From Flavobacterium galactosidilyticum (GTDB lineage Bacteria; Bacteroidota; Bacteroidia; Flavobacteriales; Flavobacteriaceae): a stretch of 64,000 bases of DNA. Made by a program: the position numbers and the translations under genes. Under the pieces are notes generated by a model that saw only the letters and a list, made by a program, of their open reading frames with translations, had not been told where the DNA came from and did not search any database. The stretch spans positions 3,259,501 to 3,323,500 of the forward strand of contig NZ_CP087135.1 in assembly GCF_020911945.1 (NCBI RefSeq). The letters run 5' to 3'. Every line of letters begins with the position of its first letter. Position 1 is the first letter of the stretch. Below, piece after piece: positions 18,809-26,141 of this stretch.

Positions 18809-18970
18809 ACACGCTACAACAAATTTGGGCAATTGGCTTAATGGGAAGATGGTTTTGTACTTGTAATTTCGGTCTTTAATTTATACATTTGGCTAACCAA
18901 ATCCCCAACTGACGCCAAGCCACGAAACATGATGACTAATGCTATGACTACAAGCAATAACAACAATACA

Positions 18971-19528
18971 ATGAAAACACGGACTTTACTTTTTTTAGCA
19001 TTACTGACAATTTCTTGTGTGAATAAGCAAGCAGACAAAGTTGACTTTTTAGTGACTGAGAATAATGTTGGTGTATTTAAAAAAGGAATGACTGTCAAAG
19101 AAGTGCTGGACATCGTCCCCAAAGTCCATATTAAAAAAGTGGTTGACAAAGATGACTATGAAAATTCTTATGACGACTATCAATATTTTGACACAAATAA
19201 GATTCATTTGCTTACACTGACACCAACTGTACAAGATGAGATTCAGAGCAAAATTAATCGAATATTAATTTTGGACAATAGGTTTAAAACCAATAAAAAC
19301 ATTGGACTTGGTTCAACATATGCAGACCTAAAAAACAATCATAAAATCACAGACATTGCTCCTGACTTAGAACACATAGTTTTGACTGTTGGAGAACTAA
19401 ATGCTAGGTTTAGCATTAATAAAAAACAGCTATTAGACAATTGGTGGGACGAAAGCAAGAAGCAAATTGACATTTCAAAAATCCCGGACACAGCGACATT
19501 AGATACGTTTGTAATATGGTGGAAATAA
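18971..19528 (+). CDS. Orphan lipoprotein
   Basis: 185 residues from the ATG at 18971. The longer frame from 18929 only adds a low-complexity Asn/Thr stretch. A type II signal ends LLTISC, so the mature protein is lipid-anchored at Cys16. The rest (GVFKKGMTVKEVLDIVPKV..., GLGSTYADLKNN) resembles small periplasmic proteins with paired GMT/GST-like repeats, but I do not recognise the family. It ends 13 bases before the first attC-like palindrome, so it may be the coding part of a cassette. Confidence 0.7.
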   Translation: MKTRTLLFLALLTISCVNKQADKVDFLVTENNVGVFKKGMTVKEVLDIVPKVHIKKVVDKDDYENSYDDYQYFDTNKIHLLTLTPTVQDEIQSKINRILILDNRFKTNKNIGLGSTYADLKNNHKITDIAPDLEHIVLTVGELNARFSINKKQLLDNWWDESKKQIDISKIPDTATLDTFVIWWK

Positions 19529-19541
19529 AGAAAAGCAAAGG

Positions 19542-19602
19542 GCATAACAGCTGAGCTTTCGTTGCGTGCGCAGTACGAACAATGAAAGCTTAGCTGTTGC
19601 GC
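19542..19602 (+). repeat. attC-like palindrome 1
   Basis: 61-base imperfect palindrome from GCATAAC to GTTGCGC. Outer arms AACAGCTGAGCTTTC and GAAAGCTTAGCTGTT pair over 15 positions (one G-T). The inner arms GTTGCGTGC and GTACGAACAAT pair with unpaired bases on one side. About 90 percent identical to the palindrome at 20611-20668 and in the same orientation. Ends resemble the RYYYAAC and GTTRRRY cores of integron attC sites, with one mismatch in each. Confidence 0.65.
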
Positions 19603-19668
19603 AATTTAAAAAACCAATGAAAGTTAATAAAAAAACTTAATTGAGTGATTATATAAAAATCGAAAGAT

Positions 19669-19676
19669 TATATTTG
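19669..19676 (+). promoter_or_regulatory. Candidate -7 box of the cassette-borne EamA gene
   Basis: TATATTTG, 27 bases upstream of the ATG at 19704, matches TAnnTTTG. A TTG lies at 19641-19643, slightly further than the usual spacing. The cassette-like unit thus seems to carry its own promoter. Confidence 0.5.
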
Positions 19677-19703
19677 TCGAATTAAAAAAAACGGAGACAC
19701 TTT

Positions 19704-20603
19704 ATGAGGCAATTCATTCAAAATAAATATTTTCTACTCATCTTCATTGCTATAATCTGGGGTTCTTCTTTTATACTCATAAAAAAATTACTACCCGTAT
19801 TTAACCCATATCAAATCGGAGCTTTTAGGGCAGGATTGTCAGGCTTGCTTTTGTCATTTATTGGTTTCCCAGCCTTGAAAAAAATGTCAAAAAAGGATAT
19901 TTTTTGGATTGCTCTGTCAGGATTATTTGGCAACTTTTTAGTGGTCTTTATTTTTCCCATTGCACAACAAGGCGTAAGTAGCTCATTGGCAGGCATTATA
20001 AATGCATTAGACCCAATGTTCACCCTCATTTTAGGAGCAATTCTTTTTGGAATCAGAAATAAACTTATTCAATACGCTGGAGCGATAATTGGATTTATAG
20101 GCGCAATCATTTTAGTTTACTCTTCCAATTCAGGAAATGGCGAAAATCATCTTTATTATACGATTTTATTGGTATTAGGTTCGGCACTTTATGCAGTTGC
20201 AGCACTCATCATTGAAAAAAAATTACATCACATAAAATCGACAGATATATCAACAGGTATTTATACTATTTGGATGGTGCCGTCTCTTTTAATTTTAGGT
20301 TTTTCAGGTTTTTTTACAGACATTGATTACAGCCAAAACGAAACTTTAACGGCTCTAGGCTATTTAGTCTTTCTAACCGTCATTAGTACTACTTTGGTAA
20401 TGTTTTTGTTTTTCAAACTTGTTCAAGATACCTCTGCAGTTTTTGTTAGTACCATTTCACTTTTATTACCAGTCGTTGCGGTAATTTGGGGCATTTTGGA
20501 CAAAGAGAAATTTACAGTTTGGTATGCAATCGGTGGATTATTGATTTTGATTAGTGTATATCTCATTAGAGAAAAGAAAAATAAATCATTGGAAAAGGAA
20601 TAA
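19704..20603 (+). CDS. DMT-superfamily (EamA) transporter in a cassette-like unit
   Basis: 299 residues, ten membrane helices in two EamA repeats, N-terminal IIWGSSFILIKKLLP motif, and a Lys-rich C-terminus. It is typical of RhaT/YdcZ-like metabolite or drug exporters; the substrate is unknown. It is flanked by two near-identical attC-like palindromes in direct orientation (19542-19602 and 20611-20668) and has its own -7 box, which together resemble a promoter-bearing gene cassette. It is not a close copy of the EamA gene at 13 kb. Confidence 0.88.
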   Translation: MRQFIQNKYFLLIFIAIIWGSSFILIKKLLPVFNPYQIGAFRAGLSGLLLSFIGFPALKKMSKKDIFWIALSGLFGNFLVVFIFPIAQQGVSSSLAGIINALDPMFTLILGAILFGIRNKLIQYAGAIIGFIGAIILVYSSNSGNGENHLYYTILLVLGSALYAVAALIIEKKLHHIKSTDISTGIYTIWMVPSLLILGFSGFFTDIDYSQNETLTALGYLVFLTVISTTLVMFLFFKLVQDTSAVFVSTISLLLPVVAVIWGILDKEKFTVWYAIGGLLILISVYLIREKKNKSLEKE

Positions 20604-20610
20604 AATATGC

Positions 20611-20668
20611 GCCCAACAGCTAAGCTTTCGTTGCGTGCGCAGCACGAACGATGAAAGCTGTGTTGAAC
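20611..20668 (+). repeat. attC-like palindrome 2
   Basis: 58-base imperfect palindrome from GCCCAAC to GTTGAAC, which fit the attC core consensus RYYYAAC and GTTRRRY exactly. Internal sequence AGCTTTCGTTGCGTGCGCAG is identical to palindrome 1; the right arm has lost about four bases (GAAAGCTGTGTT). It begins 8 bases after the EamA stop codon. Confidence 0.65.
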
Positions 20669-20828
20669 GGAACCAGTCACTGGCAGGAACTATGGAATTA
20701 TCGTAAAGTTAGCTGAGGAATATTTAAAGGATTTAGAGTCCTCTTTTTATTAGGAAGCGGTAAATACGCTTTTGATGCTGTTTTGAAAAGAAAAGTGTAA
20801 TCCAACTATTTTATACCGAACACATTCC

Positions 20829-20872
20829 AAAAAGGGTAAATTTACTGTTTACCCAGTAAATTTACCCTTTTT
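20829..20872. terminator. Strong symmetrical hairpin, probably bidirectional terminator
   Basis: Perfect 19-bp stem (20829-20847 with 20854-20872) with a 6-base loop, A run on the left and T run on the right. A weaker hairpin with T run lies at 20728-20747. They close the accessory island towards the rhodanese genes. Confidence 0.75.
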
Positions 20873-20895
20873 ACCTATCGTACAGTTTATAAACG

Positions 20896-21180
20896 CTATA
20901 ATCTGGTCAAAGCGGTCACTCCTAGGATAGAAACTGAAGTACAATCAGGACGTATTTTTTTATTCAAGCGTACTGGCTTCCCCTCAAGTTGAAAAGGCTT
21001 GAAAGCATCTACAAAACGGCTATTGGCAGTTTTTACAGCATTATGGATTTTATCACCTATGTAAATTAAAAAAAGAGGCGATTTTTTTTATTTAAAAAAT
21101 AAATAGACAAAGCATCTTTTCAATTCACAGGATCTGCGGTTATCAAGCGAGCCCATCCACTCTATTTTACCATCCTTTTT
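20896..21180 (-). pseudogene. Decayed gene remnant of unknown family
   Basis: Two stretches on the minus strand look like coding sequence in different frames: one reads KKDGKIEWMGSLDNRRS (near 21180-21120), the other PLFLIYIGDKIHNAVKTANS and onward to a stop at 20896. No start codon or complete frame remains. I do not recognise the family. The 670-base gap otherwise holds only hairpins and the rhodanese promoter. Confidence 0.35.
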
Positions 21181-21224
21181 TATATTTTATATTCGAATCA
21201 AAGAAATTTAAAAATCCCTGCTAT

Positions 21225-21238
21225 GTAACAAAAGTTAC
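21225..21238. promoter_or_regulatory. Crp/Fnr-like operator upstream of the rhodanese pair
   Basis: Perfect palindrome GTAAC-AAAA-GTTAC. Its centre (21231.5) is about 41-42 bases upstream of the start site predicted from the -7 box at 21261-21268, the classic position for class II activation by Crp/Fnr proteins. Confidence 0.5.
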
Positions 21239-21260
21239 TCAGCATACCGAGGCGATGTAT

Positions 21261-21268
21261 TACTTTTG
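21261..21268 (+). promoter_or_regulatory. -7 box of the rhodanese operon
   Basis: TACTTTTG matches TAnnTTTG. No good -33 box is present, as expected of an activator-dependent promoter. A GAATCAC/GTGATTC hairpin (21283-21310) lies in the leader. Confidence 0.6.
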
Positions 21269-21341
21269 TACTATTAAAAATAGAATCACTCTGTTTTAGA
21301 AAGGTGATTCCGTCAAAACAAACTTATAAAAGACAGAAATA

Positions 21342-21626
21342 ATGAAAATAGAAAATTTAATAAAAGAAAGAGCGTGCACAATAGTTGATGTTCGCACAAG
21401 AGAAGAGTTTATGGGTGGACATGTGGTAGATTCTATAAACATCCCACTTGGAGAAATACAAGAAAGAATGGAAGAATTAGAAAATCTAAAAGCTCCTTTA
21501 ATACTTTGTTGCGCATCAGGAAACCGCAGCGGACAAGCACAACATTACTTATCTCAAAAAGGAATTGATTGCTACAATGGTGGTTCTTGGCTAGACGTAA
21601 ATTTTCATCAATCACAAACAAGTTAA
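21342..21626 (+). CDS. Rhodanese-like sulfurtransferase, single domain
   Basis: 94 residues, one rhodanese domain (DVRTREEFMGGHV). The active loop is CASGNRS with catalytic C57. Such cytoplasmic proteins carry persulfide sulfur between thiols, thiosulfate or sulfite. A second rhodanese gene starts 6 bp downstream, so they are co-transcribed. The palindrome in the promoter suggests control by a Crp/Fnr regulator responding to redox, oxygen or sulfur state; the regulator is not in the window. Confidence 0.92.
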   Translation: MKIENLIKERACTIVDVRTREEFMGGHVVDSINIPLGEIQERMEELENLKAPLILCCASGNRSGQAQHYLSQKGIDCYNGGSWLDVNFHQSQTS

Positions 21627-21632
21627 ATAATT

Positions 21633-21953
21633 ATGTTCGATTCAATCAAAAAACTATTCGGTTTTGGACCTAGTGTTAACTATGCTGATTTAGTAAAACA
21701 AGGCGCAATTATCCTTGACGTACGAAGTAAAGCAGAATATTCAGGCGGACACATTAATGGCTCAGTAAATATATCAGTTGACACATTAAGTAGCAATTTG
21801 AGTAAGCTAAAAGATAAAAACAAAACAATCATTACTTGTTGCGCTTCTGGAATGCGAAGTGCTTCGGCTAAAAGCATCTTGAAATCAAACGGTTATACTA
21901 ACGTATATAACGGTGGCGGATGGAGTAATTTAAAAAATAAAATAAATTCATAA
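21633..21953 (+). CDS. Rhodanese-like sulfurtransferase, single domain
   Basis: 106 residues. Same fold and active loop as the preceding gene (DVRSKAEYSGGHINGS; CASGMRS with C70), plus an N-terminal FDSIKKLFGFGPS extension seen in many flavobacterial rhodaneses. The two proteins share the pattern but are clearly diverged, pointing to an old duplication with perhaps different sulfur donors. Terminator immediately downstream. Confidence 0.92.
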   Translation: MFDSIKKLFGFGPSVNYADLVKQGAIILDVRSKAEYSGGHINGSVNISVDTLSSNLSKLKDKNKTIITCCASGMRSASAKSILKSNGYTNVYNGGGWSNLKNKINS

Positions 21954-21971
21954 AATCAACTTCTTAAAATT

Positions 21972-21998
21972 AAAGTCTGCTTCGTGCGGACTTTTTTT
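21972..21998 (+). terminator. Terminator of the rhodanese operon
   Basis: AAAGTCTGC/GCGGACTTT stem closed by a TTCGT loop (one G-T pair) and followed by seven T. Confidence 0.85.
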
Positions 21999-22079
21999 AT
22001 GCCCGAGTTTCAGAAAAATAAGAATCTTTTACAGCATAAACAATAGGTTTATATCTATTTTAAATATTCATTAAAACTA

Positions 22080-22110
22080 TTGTCATAACCCTAAATAAAA
22101 TTTACATTTG
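22080..22110 (+). promoter_or_regulatory. Promoter of the transketolase genes
   Basis: -33 TTG (22080-22082) and -7 TACATTTG (22103-22110) spaced 20 bases, matching the Bacteroidota sigma-A pattern; 25 bases to the ATG. Confidence 0.65.
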
Positions 22111-22135
22111 CCACAGTTTAACTTTTACACATAAA

Positions 22136-22990
22136 ATGAAGCCTAACACACAACAATTAAACGATTTAACTATCCAAATCAGAAGAGATATTCTTCGAAT
22201 GGTACACGCAGTCAACTCAGGTCACCCAGGTGGTTCTTTAGGTTGTACTGAATTTCTTGTAGTCTTATACCAAAATATAATGGAACGCAAAGAAGGTTTT
22301 GAAATGGACGGCGTTGGAGAAGACCTTTTCTTTCTTTCAAACGGACACATTTCACCTGTATTTTACAGCGTTTTAGCAAGAAGCGGCTATTTCCCAGTTT
22401 CTGAGCTGGCCACTTTCCGTTTGATTAATTCAAGATTACAAGGACACCCTACGACTCATGACAGTTTACCTGGAGTACGAATTGCATCGGGTTCACTTGG
22501 ACAAGGGTTATCTGTAGGGATTGGAGCTGCACAAGCTAAAAAACTAAACGGTGACAACCACATTATATACACCCTTCATGGTGATGGTGAATTACAAGAA
22601 GGTCAAAACTGGGAAGCAATCATGTATGCATCTGCTAAAAAAGTAGATAATCTTATTGCTACTATCGATTTGAACGGAAAACAAATTGACGGTTCAACTG
22701 ACGAAGTTTTAGCTATGGGAAGCATCAGAGCCAAGTTTGAAGCTTTTGATTGGGACGTTCTAGAAATTGAAAAAGGAAATGACATCGAAGCTATTATTGC
22801 TGGTATGAATGATGCTAAATCAAGAACTGGAAAAGGAAAACCAGTTTGCGTATTATTGCACACTGAAATGGGTAATGGAGTAGATTTTATGATGAACACT
22901 CATGCGTGGCACGGTAAAGCGCCTAATGATGCTCAACTTGAAAATGCTTTAGGACAAAATTATAATGTTGGAGGAAACTCAGATTATTAG
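22136..22990 (+). CDS. Transketolase, N-terminal (ThDP-binding) subunit
   Basis: 284 residues. It corresponds to the pyrophosphate-binding third of transketolase: HPGGSLGCTEFL, HISPVFY, SGSLGQGLSVGIGAA, and the Mg-ThDP motif GDGELQEGQNWEA. With the next gene it forms a split transketolase that moves two-carbon units in the pentose phosphate pathway. Splitting into N and C genes is common in this group and in archaea, so it is not a broken gene. It is separated from the C subunit by 117 bases holding an inverted pair of GC-rich repeats. Confidence 0.93.
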   Translation: MKPNTQQLNDLTIQIRRDILRMVHAVNSGHPGGSLGCTEFLVVLYQNIMERKEGFEMDGVGEDLFFLSNGHISPVFYSVLARSGYFPVSELATFRLINSRLQGHPTTHDSLPGVRIASGSLGQGLSVGIGAAQAKKLNGDNHIIYTLHGDGELQEGQNWEAIMYASAKKVDNLIATIDLNGKQIDGSTDEVLAMGSIRAKFEAFDWDVLEIEKGNDIEAIIAGMNDAKSRTGKGKPVCVLLHTEMGNGVDFMMNTHAWHGKAPNDAQLENALGQNYNVGGNSDY

Positions 22991-23104
22991 TCCCTACCTA
23001 GCCTGCCCAAAGGGGAGGAACAGCTACAATTAGCAAAATAATAACATAAAATCCCTATACACCCCAATAGGAACTCCCCTCCTTCGGAGGGGCTGGGGGA
23101 GGAA
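22991..23104. repeat. Inverted pair of GC-rich CCCAGCCCCTCC-type repeats inside the tkt operon
   Basis: The left copy CCTAGCCTGCCCAAAGGGG (about 22996-23014) and the right copy CCCCTCCTTCGGAGGGG plus CTGGGGGAGG (23076-23102) are degenerate inverse versions of one element. The right copy forms a 7-bp hairpin and its tail serves as the purine-rich ribosome-binding region of the next gene. Similar GC-rich palindromes are scattered through flavobacterial genomes. Confidence 0.6.
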
Positions 23105-23107
23105 AAA

Positions 23108-24061
23108 ATGAAAAAATATACAAATACAGGAAGTAAAGATACCCGTTCAGGTTTTGGAGCGGGAATGACTGAACTAGGTCAAAAAAATGAAAATGTTGTA
23201 GCACTTTGTGCCGATTTAATTGGATCATTAAAATTTGATGATTTCAAGAAAAATCATCCAGAGCGTTTTTTCCAAATCGGAATTGCTGAAGCAAACATGA
23301 TTGGAATTGCAGCAGGTTTAACTATTGGTGGAAAAATTCCTTTTACAGGAACTTTTGCTAATTTCTCAACAGGAAGAGTGTATGACCAAATTCGTCAATC
23401 AGTAGCTTATTCTGAGAAAAATGTAAAGATTTGTGCATCACACGCAGGATTAACATTAGGAGAAGATGGCGCAACACACCAAATTCTTGAAGATATAGGA
23501 TTAATGAAAATGTTGCCAGGAATGACTGTAATCAATACTTGTGATTACAACCAAACTAAAGCCGCTACACTTGCACTTGCAGATCACCATGGCCCAGCTT
23601 ACTTGCGTTTTGGTCGTCCGGTTGTTCCTAACTTCATGCCAGCTGACGAACCTTTCGTAATTGGTAAAGCAATCCTTTTAAATGAGGGGTCTGATGTAAC
23701 TATTGTTGCTACTGGACATCTTGTTTGGGAAGCTTTGATCGCTGCAGAAGCATTAGAAGCAAAAGGGATTTCGGCTGAAGTAATCAATATCCATACAATC
23801 AAACCTCTTGACGAAGAGGCGATTATGAAATCTTTGGCTAAAACTAAATGTATCGTTACTGCTGAAGAACACAATATTCTTGGTGGTCTTGGCGAAAGCA
23901 TCTCTAGAGTATTAGCATTAAACGAGCCAGCTCCACAAGAGTTTGTAGCGGTTAATGATAGTTTTGGAGAATCAGGAACACCAGAACAATTAATGGAAAA
24001 ATACAAATTAAACAATCAAGCAATTGTTGAAGCTGTAGAGAGAGTAATGAAAAGAAAATAA
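23108..24061 (+). CDS. Transketolase, C-terminal (PYR) subunit
   Basis: 317 residues covering the Pyr and C-terminal domains: IGIAEANMIGIAAGLTIGGK with the ThDP-activating Glu, the SHAGLTLGEDGATHQ block, DYNQTKAATLALADHHGPAYLRFGR, and a C-terminal domain ending VERVMKRK. Partner of the preceding gene. The ATG follows the GC-rich repeat directly. A strong bidirectional terminator lies downstream. Confidence 0.93.
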   Translation: MKKYTNTGSKDTRSGFGAGMTELGQKNENVVALCADLIGSLKFDDFKKNHPERFFQIGIAEANMIGIAAGLTIGGKIPFTGTFANFSTGRVYDQIRQSVAYSEKNVKICASHAGLTLGEDGATHQILEDIGLMKMLPGMTVINTCDYNQTKAATLALADHHGPAYLRFGRPVVPNFMPADEPFVIGKAILLNEGSDVTIVATGHLVWEALIAAEALEAKGISAEVINIHTIKPLDEEAIMKSLAKTKCIVTAEEHNILGGLGESISRVLALNEPAPQEFVAVNDSFGESGTPEQLMEKYKLNNQAIVEAVERVMKRK

Positions 24062-24076
24062 TTTCTTTTTATCCAT

Positions 24077-24115
24077 AAAAAATCCCGTCTTGATCATCAA
24101 GACGGGATTTTTTTA
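24077..24115. terminator. Bidirectional terminator between transketolase and FKBP gene
   Basis: Perfect 14-bp stem AAATCCCGTCTTGA/TCAAGACGGGATTT (24080-24093 with 24097-24110) with A run before and T run after. Confidence 0.88.
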
Positions 24116-24132
24116 TTCAGAAGATGTTGTGA

Positions 24133-25104
24133 TTATTGGCAGCTTTTATCCAAATGCTTTTTAACTCTGGCTGGATCAGTTGTGTTCCCATCACAAGAAG
24201 GAATAGAGGCAAAAGGAATTATGTTTCCTGTGGCATCTGTAATTTCTTTCTTGGTACTTACACCATCTCCATCATCATCAGTATCTAAAAAATTAGGAAT
24301 ACCATCTCCATCTGTATCATCTGGGTTAATGACACCAGTTGGCATAATTCGCATATAACCATCACCATCTAAATCTTCTAAGTAGTTAGGAATACCGTCA
24401 CCATCAGAGTCTACTCTCCTAATCTCATATAATTTTACACTAAAAACTAAAGGCGCATAAGCTGGAATACTAGCGCTTCCTGAATTATAGTATCCAAGCC
24501 CTGAAGGAATGAACAAAACTCCAGATCCATAATTATTATAAGAAACTGTACCATCAGCATTTGATGAATAGGTACCCGTTTTAAATTCTGGGAAACTTTC
24601 GCCCCAACCAACTATCGTTGAAGGCAAACTAAAAAATGTTTGTGGATTATCAGATCGCTCAAAAAAAGTAGCTCCTAAGTTTTCTACTTCAGCAACTTTA
24701 GTTCGTGATAAATATTCGCCTTTATATGCAGCCAACACATCGTCAGTGTTCGTTGGTGATTCCCCAACTCCTTCTCTTAATACTAAATAATACAATTTAT
24801 AGGTAATATCATGAAGCTTAACGTCACGACTTAGTAGTTTAGGAAATGACGTATTGTCTTTATAAGACCAAATAGAAGGCTGCGTTCCTCCTGCAGGAAT
24901 TTTAGTTATCTTAGTATCTACATCAGGTGAAACATCTTCAATATAATAATTTTTTAAATATTCTTCAATGTCATTTAAATCAGTTGCATATTGCGTTGCA
25001 TAATCTCGGGGCGGAGTTATTTCTGCTGACCCATTATCCTTAGAACATGAAAATAAAGAGACGGTTGTAATTAATAGAATAAAATAATACTTAAATTTGT
25101 TCAT
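24133..25104 (-). CDS. FKBP-type peptidyl-prolyl isomerase lipoprotein with TSP3 calcium repeats
   Basis: 323 residues from the ATG at 25104 (the open frame runs 11 codons further up). A lipobox ends SLFSC. The middle (about 95-255) has the FKBP pattern: VLAAYKGEYLSRTKV, FFERSDNPQTF, GWGESFPEFKTGTY, GVLFIPSGLGYYNSGSASIPAYAPLVFSVKLYEI (given here in pieces of the domain). The C-terminus carries DSDGDGIPNYLEDLDGDGY and DTDGDGIPNFLDTDDDGDG, thrombospondin type 3-like calcium loops. It is probably an envelope chaperone. Confidence 0.8.
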   Translation of the reverse strand: MNKFKYYFILLITTVSLFSCSKDNGSAEITPPRDYATQYATDLNDIEEYLKNYYIEDVSPDVDTKITKIPAGGTQPSIWSYKDNTSFPKLLSRDVKLHDITYKLYYLVLREGVGESPTNTDDVLAAYKGEYLSRTKVAEVENLGATFFERSDNPQTFFSLPSTIVGWGESFPEFKTGTYSSNADGTVSYNNYGSGVLFIPSGLGYYNSGSASIPAYAPLVFSVKLYEIRRVDSDGDGIPNYLEDLDGDGYMRIMPTGVINPDDTDGDGIPNFLDTDDDGDGVSTKKEITDATGNIIPFASIPSCDGNTTDPARVKKHLDKSCQ

Positions 25105-25184
25105 TATAGCTAATTTTTTTAAGTGCGCAAGATACAATATTGATTGATTTTTGTAAACTATTTAACTCCGATTTTAGAAAATTT

Positions 25185-25571
25185 ATGAGAATAGACAAAT
25201 ATTTATGGTGTGTGCGGTATTACAAAACCAGAAACATGGTTACCGAAGCCTGTAAAAAGAATCACGTAACAGTAAATAGCCTCGTTGCCAAACCTTCAAA
25301 AGAGGTTTTTCCTACCGATAAAATCACTTTTAGAAAAGATCAAATCACCCAAATCATTACGGTTTTAGACATTCCGGAAAATCGTGTTAGCGCAAAACTG
25401 GTAGACATATATAGAAGAAATGATACTCCAGCTGAAGTCTATCAACACTTAGAACTTTTGAAATTATCGAAAGAACATTATCGAAAAACGGGTACGGGAC
25501 GACCGACAAAAAAAGACAGAAGAGACATAGATGAATTTGGAAATGAAATCATAACAGACGAAGATGAATAA
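25185..25571 (+). CDS. S4-domain RNA-binding protein (HslR-like)
   Basis: 128 residues from the ATG at 25185. The frame is open from 25140 but the S4 domain starts exactly with MRIDKYLWCVRYYKTRNMVTE. The domain covers residues 1-60, followed by a basic tail (GTGRPTKKDRRDIDEF). HslR family members bind nascent-chain-blocked 50S subunits in ribosome rescue. Divergent from the FKBP lipoprotein gene and upstream of a PRTase. Confidence 0.85.
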   Translation: MRIDKYLWCVRYYKTRNMVTEACKKNHVTVNSLVAKPSKEVFPTDKITFRKDQITQIITVLDIPENRVSAKLVDIYRRNDTPAEVYQHLELLKLSKEHYRKTGTGRPTKKDRRDIDEFGNEIITDEDE

Positions 25572-25640
25572 TTAAAAGGATAAGAATTGTCACTTCACTT
25601 TTAACCATTAAAACCCAATCCTTAACTTTAAACAAAAATA

Positions 25641-26141
25641 ATGAGCAAGAATATCATCCTAACCAATCAAGAAATAGAACATAAAATAAGAAGAATTGCC
25701 TACCAAATTTACGAAACTTTTGTTGACGAGGAAGAAATTGTAATCGCGGGAATTGCAAGCAATGGCTACACATTTGCAAAAAAAATAACCGATGCACTAC
25801 AAGTTATTTCACCTCTTAAAGTGTCGCTTTGCAAAGTCCAAATCAACAAACAAAACCCTCAATTACCTATCGAAACTTCCTTATCGAAAGAGGAATACGC
25901 AAATAAGGGCTTAATTCTAGTTGATGATGTACTAAATTCAGGTACAACTTTAATATATGCGGTAAGACATTTTATCGATGTTCCTTTGAAAAAATTTAAA
26001 ACCGCCGTTCTCGTGGATCGAAACCACAAGAAATATCCTGTAAAAGCAGACTTTAAAGGAATATCTCTTTCTACATCATTATTAGAGCACGTACAAGTTG
26101 TTTTTGATGAAGATGGCAGCAGCTACGCTCATTTAAGCTAA
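25641..26141 (+). CDS. Phosphoribosyltransferase-family protein
   Basis: 166 residues with a type I PRTase core: the PRPP-binding motif LILVDDVLNSGTTLIYA at about residues 93-109 and the IAGIASNGYTFA PPi loop. It resembles the bifunctional regulator/uracil PRTase PyrR, but the RNA-binding basic patch cannot be judged by eye. It overlaps the convergent aroK gene by 9 bp. Likely a nucleobase salvage enzyme. Confidence 0.8.
   Translation: MSKNIILTNQEIEHKIRRIAYQIYETFVDEEEIVIAGIASNGYTFAKKITDALQVISPLKVSLCKVQINKQNPQLPIETSLSKEEYANKGLILVDDVLNSGTTLIYAVRHFIDVPLKKFKTAVLVDRNHKKYPVKADFKGISLSTSLLEHVQVVFDEDGSSYAHLS

Noticed and set aside
18838..19149. 103-codon minus-strand frame over the lipoprotein
   Set aside because: The plus-strand frame has a clear lipobox and coherent sequence; the minus frame is low-complexity.
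22136..24061. Transketolase broken by an insertion
   Set aside because: Both halves have proper starts and stops at the usual domain border; split transketolases are normal, so this is not a pseudogene.
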